A stretch of DNA of 64,000 nucleotides, from the NCBI RefSeq assembly GCF_035582795.1, contig NC_134373.1, forward strand, positions 9,597,501-9,661,500, given 5' to 3'. A program made the translations under genes and the position numbers. This DNA is from Mycteria americana (lineage: Eukaryota; Chordata; Aves; Ciconiiformes; Ciconiidae). A model generated the notes under the pieces. The model did not search any database. It was not told where the DNA came from and saw only the letters and a list, made by a program, of their open reading frames with translations. Each line of letters opens with the position of its first letter. Positions within the stretch are counted from its first letter, which is position 1. Of the stretch, positions 53,849 through 64,000 are shown in pieces.

Positions 53849-56800
53849 TCAGCCCAGCGCGCATTTTAAGTCCCTTTCCAGATTTTCTGTATTCGGACTC
53901 GAGGCATGTTCTTATTAGGCTGATTTTTCAACCTACCTGAATGTGTTTTCAGACGAACACATACCTATTTGTGTGCTGGCACATGCATACAGGCACTTTG
54001 AATGTTTAGCCCACAAATGTCAGGCTAGAGCTGCTGCAGATTCCTGTAGTGTGCCTTGAAGTGAACTTCTGGCAGCTATCTGCTCCTGCAAGCCAGTGTT
54101 AGCAGGGGATCTGTTGATTGCACCCTGATATTTATATTCAGGGAAAGACAGCTTCTGTCAAAGCACACCAGTGAATCTCCTTCTGAGAAACTAATACAGC
54201 AAATCCTACAAAACCAGTGTTTTCTGTTATTTCTGACATTCCGTAGTTCAGTGGCTTATAAGTATATACAGCATGCTGCTACAGGGTCTTCTGCTTCACA
54301 GAGAGTAGCTGCTAATAGGGCTTCAGTGTTCCCCCTTGCATGCCTAGGAATTTAATTAAAGCTGTAACCTTCTATCAGGATAAGCTTGATTACTGAGGTA
54401 GGCCCCCCTACCTGCTGGGAGGCAATGACAGTCACTTGGGAGCCGCTGGGCACGCCGCCTTGCTGTGCCTGCTCTCAGGATGGAGTGCCTCCAGCTCCTG
54501 GCAGAGCTTTCGGTGGGCTTGCAGCGACTTCAGAAAGTGAGCGGTGCCTTGCTCCTTTGCAGTCAAGTCGTCTTTGCTCCGCTGCAGCCCAGGGTGACCT
54601 CGCTGTATGGCAGAGAGAGGTGCACTGCCGTTAGTCAAGTGCTTTGCCCCCAACAAGTATGATCCACCACTCATCTGGAGTTACTGTCTCGGGACCGGTG
54701 CCGTGTTATGTGACTCCAGGGTGTCCAGGCGGCAGAGCAGAGCAAGTTGTCCTGTACCTGCCTGCCAAAGACAGTACGGGAGTAGTGTTAAAAGCAGAGA
54801 CATATCACAGGAGACTGGGTTCCTCACTCTTACATCTCCCCTCTTGAGGGAATGTGAAGACCCGAGAGAAAAGGACATAGTCTGCTGCAAGCTGCGAAGG
54901 ACATCTGATGTGGATTATTGACTACAGGGCAAGGAACAGGGCTTGAGGGGTCCCCCGAGCTGTGGGACCCTGGCTGCGGGGTGTACTGAATTGCTCTGCT
55001 GCCCCGTAGGTATATACCTGTGTTAACCACGCGGTGTGACTCTCTGCCAACGCAAGTCCAAATCGAATCAAGCCACCAAACGTCCTGGTTAGGTGCAGAG
55101 GGTGGGAGGCAGAAGAAATTAGATGTTTTGTGCATTTTTAGAGCAGCTTTGGAAACTGAGGATCTTGCGAAGCAAGTGAGCAGGAGTGAAGTGCTAATCT
55201 ACTTAATAATAAAAATTATTAATACTAAGACATCGTTCTAGTGCTCTGTGACAGAAAAAAATAATTAGCTTATAGCACAAACAAATAGAAGATCATGGAT
55301 GATTAAAATTATAATTAAAGCACGGGAATGACACTGGCACCACAGACGTCTCTGCAGACTATTTGAACAGTACGTTAAACAAGATCAATCATTTCTTCAT
55401 AATAATGGTATTTACAGTAACACAATGGGAATGCAAGGCATTTCACTGCAGGCAGCCTGGTGTTTTAAAATATACTTGCAGCATTAACATCCAGAAAGAA
55501 TAGGTATGGTCTGTGTTGAAAAAACGGTTAACGCTATAGTGCAATTTTCAGATGCCAGGCTTTAGTATAATAAGCAGCAGCAGCAAAGAAAATGAAAATG
55601 AGGGAGGACGTTGAACAAGGGCTTTAAAAACAGGATTTGCTATAGAGAGTTTAGAGCAGGAGGATTTTGATTATGTTATTGTACTAGATAAAATGAAGCT
55701 GGGGGGATTCATAATTATAAACGTCTATAACCCAAGAAAAACAATTTAAAGATAAGGTGATAGAATATTACTAGCAACTTCAGGCAAAGCTTTCCTATTT
55801 GTGGTCATTATTAGTCACCTTCTTTGGATCTAATTAAAAAAAAAAGACAGATATAGCTCTGCTTCAGCACACAGCAGGAAAGGGAAAACTGAGATTTTCT
55901 TTTGCTCTCAAGGGCTAAACTCCCTTCTAACTGGATGATTATTTTTTGTGCGGAAAAGAAGGCTTCAAAATCGGGCTACAAAAGTGTTAGTAGCCCTGGG
56001 AAACTTTAAAAGGTACTAGAAAAGAATAAGGAGTGCCATCAGGAGCCATGCCACAGCCTGCAGTATTGTGAGGAGGTAATCAGGTGCTCCATTCCCATTT
56101 TCTCTTTTAAGGATAAACAGGGGATGCTCAAAGATATGAAAACCAAGAAGAGTTAAACCAGTCAAAGAAATGTTCAGAATTAATTTGTGTAAAGCCTTGC
56201 CACAAAATACCACTTTATCAAAGAGGCTGGCACGGCGCCGCAGAGACCATAAAGTGACGTTCTTAGTCCTTGCCATTGAGTTGTACCAGCCCCATGACAT
56301 GGGGCTGCCTCTTCTCTAACAGATTTAAGAATTCAATTTTCTGCTTGGTATTTTTCTGGAAGAACCTGTTACCATTTCTTTTTTTGTTTTATTCCAAGCA
56401 CTTGGTACTGTTCGCTTACAATCTTGGGTTGTTAGTCTGTTCCATGACGAGAGTTCCCATACTCCAGTTACCTGATTTTAATTAAAAAAAAAACCCAGCA
56501 GATCAAATATGTAGATCTTTTCATCTGCTTTTCATTCGCAGGTACAGATCCAACTGATAGTGAGGCTGAGCTAGCAAAGCTTCATTGTTTGTTTGGCAAA
56601 ACCATGTCTCTGCTGTTCTAGCCTGCTGGGGCTCTTCCCGGTTTCCAAGCTGAGCTCTGCAAGAGCCTCGGCACGCAGCCGAGAGCTCCCACCGCAGGGC
56701 AGAGGTTTGAGATCGGTGGCCTCTCCTAAGACAAGTACCGGTGCCCTCCGAGGCTAACTCGGACAGTGCTGGCAGATGCGGAGCAATGCCAGGATCAGTC

Positions 56801-59169
56801 CACCTCACTGGTCACAGGAATAAATTCACTCCAGTGCCTACTATCCATCTCTCATTAGCAAGGCACAGAGGGAAGGAGCTGCTCTGCACTGAGCCCAAGC
56901 CAACAGTGTCATCAGTCTTACGTCTGTGATCCCCCGTACAGAGGGAACCATGGGTACTTAGCTGACACCCAAGGAAGGTTAAACTTCTTGATTTTGGGTG
57001 TATCAAACATTGCTTTGGGCAGGTTGTGGGGCCAGATGCTGATCTCCATTATACAGTGGAACGCTGATTAGGGTTGAGTTACTCCAAGCTAGAACAGCAG
57101 GAACAGACCAGAAACGGGTGAGGTTTTGGCCATGTTTCCAGGCACATCTACCAGAAACATAAACAAACCCACAACTAACAGGTCCTTTGCCTTGCATGCA
57201 AAGTTATTGGAAAAATACTAGACATACAGAAGACAAGGGCAAGGGACCTTAAGGAGGTTCCTTAATGATGCTGGTACCTCCTATAAATGTTTTGCTTGTG
57301 CCTTCACAAGGCAGACCTGCCTTGGGGAAAAGAAAAAATGCATCATGGAATCCAGCTGGTTTTAATGCCCTTGAAATCTTTTAGCTGGATTTTTTAAAGA
57401 CTAAAGCGATGGAAAAAAATAGGTATGGTGCTGTACACAGAAAATGGGGAAGACACCATAAAAGTGCTGCTAGGAGAGTGGTGTTCTCTGTAGAATAACG
57501 GTGAAAGAAAATATAGGCAGGAGGAATCTTCAATTAAGATAGTATAAGGGAGCAAATATTTGAGGAACCAGTAAATCAACTAGATAAGGGTAGAATAAAT
57601 GTAATTCAAAGACCAATTTCTTGTTGTAGTATGTTAAAAATATCAGAGCACAGGGCTGCATTTCATTATGGACTATAGAGTACAAAGTTGGGAAAGAGGC
57701 AGTAGATCTCTTTAAAGCTCACTGAAAGATAAATAAATCACAAAGGTTATTGTATCATACTGTCAGTGAGGTTTTTAATAAGTAGGTACAATTATTTTAG
57801 GCATGAAGAAAATATAGGAAATATCTGCCCCCAAGGGCTGTTATTTTCTCAACAAATGTGCTGGCAGAGAAAGTCAAGCAGAGACATAAATATAACAGGA
57901 TGGGAAAATATGTGCTGGGGAAAAGGAGTTTGTGATGCTGTTAAAAGTGCCCAGCACAGAGAAGGAGATCCCAGTGGAAGACTTCCATAGAGGGGGAACA
58001 AACCCCCAAGTTTTACATATGGCAATGAAACGGGATGCAAGGCATAAAGCTGGGCATCAGTGAATTCATACAAAACATCAGACTTACATGGCATTAGGAA
58101 TATGCTTAGGACGACCTCTGCAGTTGATCGGTGCTGGGATGGGAGGTGTTAACTGAGGGCCAGTTTAGAAAGCCTTCGCTCTTACTGGTGACCATTTAAT
58201 GTCCATCATGCGTTGAAACCAGTGCTGTATCTGGGGTGAATAAAGGCTCCATCAGTTCAATTTCAGGCCAAATCTGATAATTCAAAAGAAGTTTTTCCCA
58301 AGTAATAACTCCCTGAATAAGGACTGGAGGATTAGCAGCATTAGAGAATATCCCTATCAGCAGTACGAGTACCAATAGAGGGTTTTTTAGTAGATTAGCA
58401 AAGGAAGAATAGCATTTATTTCTCCGTTAGGGAAAGTAAACGTAAAGCAACAGAGAAATGTCTAAAGTAAAAAAAGATAAATGTGGATCAAGCTTTCACA
58501 CTTAGATTCAAATGGTATGGGTAAGTGGGAGGATACATGAAATGTACAACTCTAATTTTAAAATAGTCCTAGTGACTTAGGAACACGCCAACTAAGTGCA
58601 GTCTAGCAATACACTGTAGAGGGCAGTCCATGTATCTTATTTACAGGGTGCACAGCAATTTCCAGTCTCACGCCAAGCTTGCTCCTGGCCTACCAATGAG
58701 AACCCTAAATTCTCTTGGTTATTACTGTTCTCCATTTCTGTACCTACTTCAGTTAGTTTTTAATTTGCAATTTTTTAAACCCGAGCATTGCATCTGGAGG
58801 GAGGAAATTTGTGGAGGCTTTTTTTTTTAAAATTTTTTGAAGTTCTTGAGCGAGCGGTGCTGACTCTGTAGCAGCCCTGCGATGTCCGGTGTGAGGACTG
58901 GGGGGTACCACCGCTGCCCACGCACGGACCGAACGCTGCTGTCGCCCTTTGTTTCAGGGCTACTTTGTAAAGCCTGGCAGCGGCAGGCATTTAAGCATGT
59001 GAGTTGAGCATACTTACAGTTTGAGGAAAAAAACTCCTCTGTCTACTCCTTAGACAAGAAAATCGCTGTGGTTACTGTAGTAACCGTGATCTCATCTGCC
59101 CGCAGACACCGGCTTCTGACTAGTCAGTACTGCAGTTGTGAAGTGTTGCACATGTATGACCCGAGCAAG
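53849..59169. other. Intergenic, AT-rich in its second half
   Basis: No gene recognised. From about 55.2 kb the sequence becomes strongly AT-rich with TAATTA-type cores (for example near 55,265-55,320). A 7-bp-arm palindrome TTAAGGA/TCCTTAA lies at 57,249-57,265. The stretch at 55.9-58.6 kb has the blurred texture of old, decayed repeats, but I cannot assign a family. Confidence 0.5.
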
Positions 59170-59345
59170 CAGGCCTTGGATAACATTTTCAAAGTCATCT
59201 AGGCTAGCCGTTTGCCCCCGGGCATGACTGGCTTTACCTTCACCAGGCAGGTGTTTGTCTAACTCGGTTTTTAAAATCTCCAGTGATGGGGAAGGGAATG
59301 TTTTTCCTTGTCACAGCTGTTGCCTGTTTCATAGCCTGCAGCGTG
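59170..59345 (-). mobile_element. Ancient CR1-like fragment
   Basis: The + strand shows, in order, aaagtcatctaggctagcc, cttcaccaggcaggtgtttg, taactcggtttttaaaatct and ccagtgatggggaaggg. This matches the layout of old reptile/bird CR1 tails in reverse complement (hit-region phrase, the gtttgtccaact block, then ctagtgatggggattcc). Divergence is high, so the family within CR1 is open and the ends are approximate. Confidence 0.55.
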
Positions 59346-61399
59346 AAATGGATGGCATTTCCATACAATTTTTATATTCACTGGTGTAATGGTAGCTCAC
59401 GTCTCTCGTTGTTTAACAGATTGCACTAATGACCAACCACTTGGGTAGTGATCTTTGTCGTGTTCCTTTTAACGTTGTCGGGATATAATCATGTAATGCT
59501 TAGGAGGTGGTGAAGAGCAGAGCTGTCCTCTGACTTTCCATGGCTGGAGGGCACCTGGGCAGACTCTAAAGAAGCCTTTTTCTATCTAGCCTATTGGGCT
59601 GTATTCCTTATTTATAGAATTGACTCTCTCCCAAGCTTGCAGTAGTATCAAATCGTTCTTGTTTGTGACTCAGTTCCTTCATTTTGGCTTTTAAATTTGC
59701 TGTCATCACTAAATAATAAACCTAGGATAACACCAGGTTGTGAGAATATCTAGGTCTTGAGGAAGAAAGAAATGGCCACCTAAGTAACTGCTGACCAGAA
59801 GGTGTAACATGTTTATCAGATGCAACAGTCAGAGGCCATAGTGCCTGAAGAAGAAAAGAAGGCGGTTGTTTTAACCGAACCCATACCCTCAGCACAAGCG
59901 ATCCACTCATTTGTTCAAACTGCTTAGCTTCCCATTACTGGCATGCTTTATTTTCAGCTAAGGCACTCCCAATTTTCAGGCACAATAGTAAGCAAACTAC
60001 TAACAGCAGAAGAAATACCATTTCAATGAAAGCCTTCCAGTCCTGTGATAATTTTTTTTTCCGTTTTATTTATCAGTTTGGGCTTGTGCGTCCTCCTTTC
60101 TCACCCCACTCCTGACAGTACCTCGGTCCGTCGCCCCGAGGAGCAGGTCGGACGCAGATGCCACCCTATCGCACCCTGCAGCAGGACGGAGACAAGGAGA
60201 TTATTTAGCTGCCTTGCAGTGCTTTTCTATCTCATACGTTGCTCCACTCGCAACCCCTCTGTGAGTAGGGTGGTTACAAATGCTTTTGCAGACTTTCGGC
60301 TTTGAATACGTTAAGGAAAAGTATGGAGGTTTTTTAATTTCTTCAGCTCTTAGAGTTCTTCTTTGGTTTTGCTGATTTCCACTTCAGGTTTTTCCCAGGT
60401 AAGCTCTGTTGTCTTTGTTTTGCCTGGGCTATGCTTTCATTTCCTGAAGGACAGGCATGAAGTTCAAAGCGATGCGTGAACTTTGCCGTTTGGCCATAAG
60501 GCTCGTCTCTCCCCTGCCTCCCTTTCCTCCCCCTCCACTCCGCTCTTGTTTCTGGACAGAAATGAGATCGGCTTCAAGGCTTGGTATAATGTGTTGTGCA
60601 GGCTCCGTGCTGAGTTTAAGGATTTCAGTGGTTGCATGGATGCCACTAAGAGCTCCCTTCTTAGCCCCCAGAAACTCCGCTTCTTCTCCCATCCTGCCTA
60701 TTTCTCTACTCCTTATTGAAATGTTTGTGTCAGAAGCTAACCTAATTCCTTCTTGAAGATACGGAAATCTAATGATCGCTCAGTGAGGGTAACTGGATTT
60801 CTTCATGGACGCATTTCCATCCGCCAAGCTGGACGCCGTTTGAGACCTGGGGCTTGCAGGCAGTGCTTGGAAGAGCCCAAAGAGGCTGGAGGCACCGTCA
60901 GAAAGCATCGAAATGAGATTCACCCATGAAAAGGCAGACAGGGAAAACAGCTGAAGCCATCGTCCTTCACAGGAGGGAGACCCCTAGACCTCCGCAACGG
61001 AGAGGGAGGGATGGGCGTGGGGAGGGAGGAGGAGGTAAGGCCCGGGGCAGGCACCGCCGTCCGAAATCAGCAGCCTGGCCAAGGAAGTCCAGAACCAGGA
61101 AAGGCGTTCGAGCGCAAAGCCCTTCAGCCCCACACCGAGCCACTGCTCCCCCCAGACAACCCGGCAGAGCAGCCCCGATACGCCTTGGCCCAGCTGGGAA
61201 GGAGGGTCTCTTCCCAAGCGGAGGGGTGGCCAGGGAACACACGGCTTGGCCCGCCGAAGCCTCCCGCCCATGTTGTCGTGGCCCCTTTGCAAGGAAAGAT
61301 CCCCACCTGCAGATCATTCGGCTGAGTGATGGGATCGCCAGGCTTAATTTAATTTTTGACCGGCCAAGATTTGAGTGATTTGATCGGTGCAATTCTCCA

Positions 61400-61860
61400 G
61401 AGAGAAAAAAAAAAAGCCATTATTCCTGCTTCCCACTGTATCTGACTTTGCTAGAACAATGGCTTAGTTATCACTGAGGTAAGGGCATCAGCTGACCGGA
61501 GTTTTTGGCTGGAGTATTGTGTGTTTAAATGATAATAGGGCTACGTGAGCACACAGCACCTTTTTGTTAAAGGTGCCTCCTCCTTAATCGAGTGTTACAT
61601 AAAAACTAAATCGTCCCCAGGTAGTTTCAGTCGGGAGTATTTGGGTAATACACAGAGCAACAGCTTATTAAAAGGAAGAAGCAAACAAAAATAATAATGA
61701 TGAAAGGAATCCTTGATTCAAAACGATATTGCTTGCCTTACAGCATTGACGTTTGTGTCAATACCGTATTAGCAGTAATCAAATCTCTCATTGTCTGCTG
61801 CGATGTAACCAACTCCTCGGGTACAAAACTCCATTAATCATGGAGGTGTGCTCTCTGTGT
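61400..61860. promoter_or_regulatory. Candidate conserved enhancer block
   Basis: An AT-rich, mostly CpG-poor block. It contains GAACAATGG (SOX-type site), TTTAAATGATAATAGGG, a hairpin at 61,556-61,576 (GCACCTTT / AAAGGTGC), CGTATTAGCAGTAATCAAATC and CTCCATTAATCATGG. Site clustering next to a GC-rich stretch is suggestive of a developmental enhancer; no alignment supports it. Confidence 0.28.
61556..61576. repeat. Perfect 8-bp-arm hairpin
   Basis: GCACCTTT (61,556-61,563) and AAAGGTGC (61,569-61,576) are exact reverse complements around TTGTT. The arms also contain CACCT/AGGTG, the core of ZEB/SNAI-type E2-box sites. Confidence 0.6.
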
Positions 61861-64000
61861 CTGTCTTGGTGGGAAGATAAATTAGGTGGTGCTTTGCAGA
61901 TCTGCTGAAAGAGAGGAGGGCACGCATTGAGTATAGATGGAGAAGGATAAGCAAAATCTACTCCTAGACATTTTCTTTGTGCCGAGCCAAAGAATGGTTC
62001 AGAGACTGCAATTTTATTAACTATCCTGCATCATTTTGTATCATAGTTTTCATTTTAGAGCAAATGAAAGTGTGTTTCTGTGCTTAAGACGACAGGTTGC
62101 AGGGGGTGAGTTTCCGTAACTCTGCAGATTGTACAGGCATTTTCACCAGCTCAAAACGGGAGTACGCTACTAAATTTCATCATAGTCTTGGTCCTGATAG
62201 AAACTGCAGTGCTGTCAGCAGACTCTGGAGACCTAAGTCTGCCACAGACCTCTTGCATGATGTTGGGTAGGACACTTCATTTTGCTCTACCCCGTTTCCC
62301 CTGCCTGGAATGCAGGTAACGGTACTCCCCGCATCCCGAAGGCAGAGCGTTAATAACGCCATGTTAATGTTCATGAGGTAGATCCAAAGAAAGAACTCGT
62401 GGGTGTGTTTTTTTACATGTTGGGGTTTGTGAAGCCGTGCGAGATGCGGATGCGCTGCAGGCGGCGGATGCCAGCTGGCCGGCCGGGGGGCGTTGAGGCT
62501 CTGCACCCCGTCCCTGGCTTTCCCTTCGCGGCTCTACGTCCCCCTTGCAAACGCCGCTGGCGTGCGTGCCGCCAGGACGCTGCCCTGCAAATAAACGCGC
62601 GGTTTCGCTGCAGCCTGGATTATATGCACGGGGAATCCTCGCTCCACTGACCTTTCTTCCCTGTAATCCCCCGGTCGCTTTCCAGAGCCTGTTCTTCTTA
62701 TCCCAGTGACTCGATTCCGTATAGTTTGCCTGCGCGCCAGCCCCAGATGTTGTGTGGGCTATCCGAAGGGGCTGTACGTTTGAGGAGGTGATTTCAGGTA
62801 CTAGAGCATTTACATGGGTGGGGTTTACCGGAGGGACTGCTTTTATTTAAAACTGATCATACCTTCAGTGTCTTCAGCTGCAAACCGATGACAGTACTTC
62901 TTACCTTCTGACACAGAGCTCTTGGTAATAAAAACGCCAAGTGTTGTTACTGTGTATAGTGTGACAGGGCTCTGCGCGGTAAGACAGTGTAGAAATTTTT
63001 GGTTGTCCATAGCAACGTGAAGGCATTGAAATATCAGCTTGCACATAGGTGGGGGTTTGAAACGCTGCTGTTACTGGAGGCGGCTAGGAAAAAGCTCCTG
63101 CTTTGCCCCTGCGTTGACGTCCTCCTCATCGCTCCTACCCACCCCGTAGAGCTTGCTGCTCTCGTCAGCACAGCGGTTTTTACCAGGCTGCTAGTCTTCC
63201 TCCCTAGGAGGTGTGCCTTGCGTACGGTTAGAGAGACACCGGTGTCAAGGCGACGTGCGGGGAAGCCCTAACCGGAGTCAGCCCCTACCTGCAAGGACGC
63301 CAGTGCCGTGATGTCCACCACTACAGCGTGCGACAGAGCTGGAGCCATCGCAGAAGACCGCCGAGTTCACCGGTGGTGGATGCACTGTAAAAGGCAGACT
63401 TTCTTTTAGTTAAAGTAGGAGAGAAAGAGAGAGAGCGACCTGAGACACTTTGTCTCACACTCTCAGGCCACATCCTGGGCAAAACCCCTCTTCCCTGTGC
63501 CACAGCTACCGCGCGGGAGGCAGGCCAGCATCCCAGGCTGTAGCCAAGTCACTGGCCCAAAGCAGTGGCTCTGCTACATTGCAGGGTTGCCCCTCTGCTG
63601 CGGGTGTCTCAAATTAACACACTGGGTCACCCTAAACCTGTTGCTGACCTTATCAAGGGTTGTGCCTCGTGTACTTTAGAAGACCCACGTGCCAGCCAGC
63701 TAGTGCGCGCTCTGTCCCGCTGCCGCGTGTTGTGACAGCCCTGAAAGGGTCGCTGCCGTGGGTGCTTCATCGCTCCCTGCCACCGCCTCGCTCCTTAATA
63801 CATCGCTCTGCTGGGAGCCAGAGCCTGGACCGACTGCTTAGCTTCACTGAGCCACTTTTGCAATATTAGAGTACGAAGACATTTTCAGCAGCTTCTGTGC
63901 TTTTGGCAGCATCCAGTCCCTGCTGTAATTAGGCTTGGGTGTCCTCCAAAATGGTAGAAACTTGAAAAGCCCCGAGCCTATCCTTGGGGGAACGTAGGTG

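Larger units (their letters stand above)
59346..64000. other. Intergenic to window end
   Basis: No gene recognised. A GC- and CpG-richer stretch occurs at about 60,960-61,290, followed immediately by an AT-rich block (61,370-61,860) with regulatory texture. Smaller GC patches lie at 62,440-62,620 and a GA-rich run at 63,418-63,438. No exon of NABP1 or CAVIN2, the genes expected next, was recognised. Confidence 0.5.

Noticed and set aside
55900..58600. Ancient unclassified repeats
   Set aside because: The texture suggests decayed repeats, but no family-specific motif could be named; a repeat-library search would decide.
59420..59700. Possible further extension of the ancient CR1
   Set aside because: Some phrases resemble decayed repeat sequence, but I could not follow the consensus order past about 59,345.

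Overview
The window is vertebrate nuclear DNA, most likely from a bird outside the landfowl and waterfowl. The genes have short exons and long AT-rich introns with GT-AG borders. CR1 LINE tails of the avian type are present, and there is a solo LTR of a kind I recall as common in Neoaves. The bird assignment rests on these repeats and on the gene; no species can be named.

Region 1 (1 to about 12,445, + strand) is the 3' end of a myosin-IB gene (MYO1B). Seven coding exons encode the last 284 residues: the end of the final IQ motif, the linker, and the whole membrane-binding TH1 tail to the stop codon at 11,296-11,298. A 3' UTR of about 1.1 kb with AATAAA signals follows. All splice phases agree and the tail reads without interruption, so the gene looks functional. 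The motor domain and most of the neck lie upstream of the window.

Region 2 (about 12.4-64 kb) is intergenic. I see no intact protein-coding gene. In mammals MYO1B is followed by NABP1, CAVIN2 and TMEFF2; I recognised none of them here. The region holds one clear gene relic: on the minus strand at 29,351-30,171 there is a full-length but frameshifted copy of the testis-specific serine kinase TSSK6. There are three CR1 fragments (24.7, 33.8 and 59.2 kb), all in minus orientation, and a 564-bp solo LTR at 53,280-53,843 with an exact 5-bp target-site duplication. Several CpG-dense patches (19.2, 20.2 and 45.6 kb) could be orphan CpG islands. Some AT-rich, homeodomain-site-rich blocks could be conserved enhancers, and there are several short tandem duplications.

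Nothing here looks like a new multi-gene system. The best leads are the TSSK6 relic far from any expected TSSK6 locus, the orphan CpG islands, and the candidate enhancers in the desert after MYO1B.
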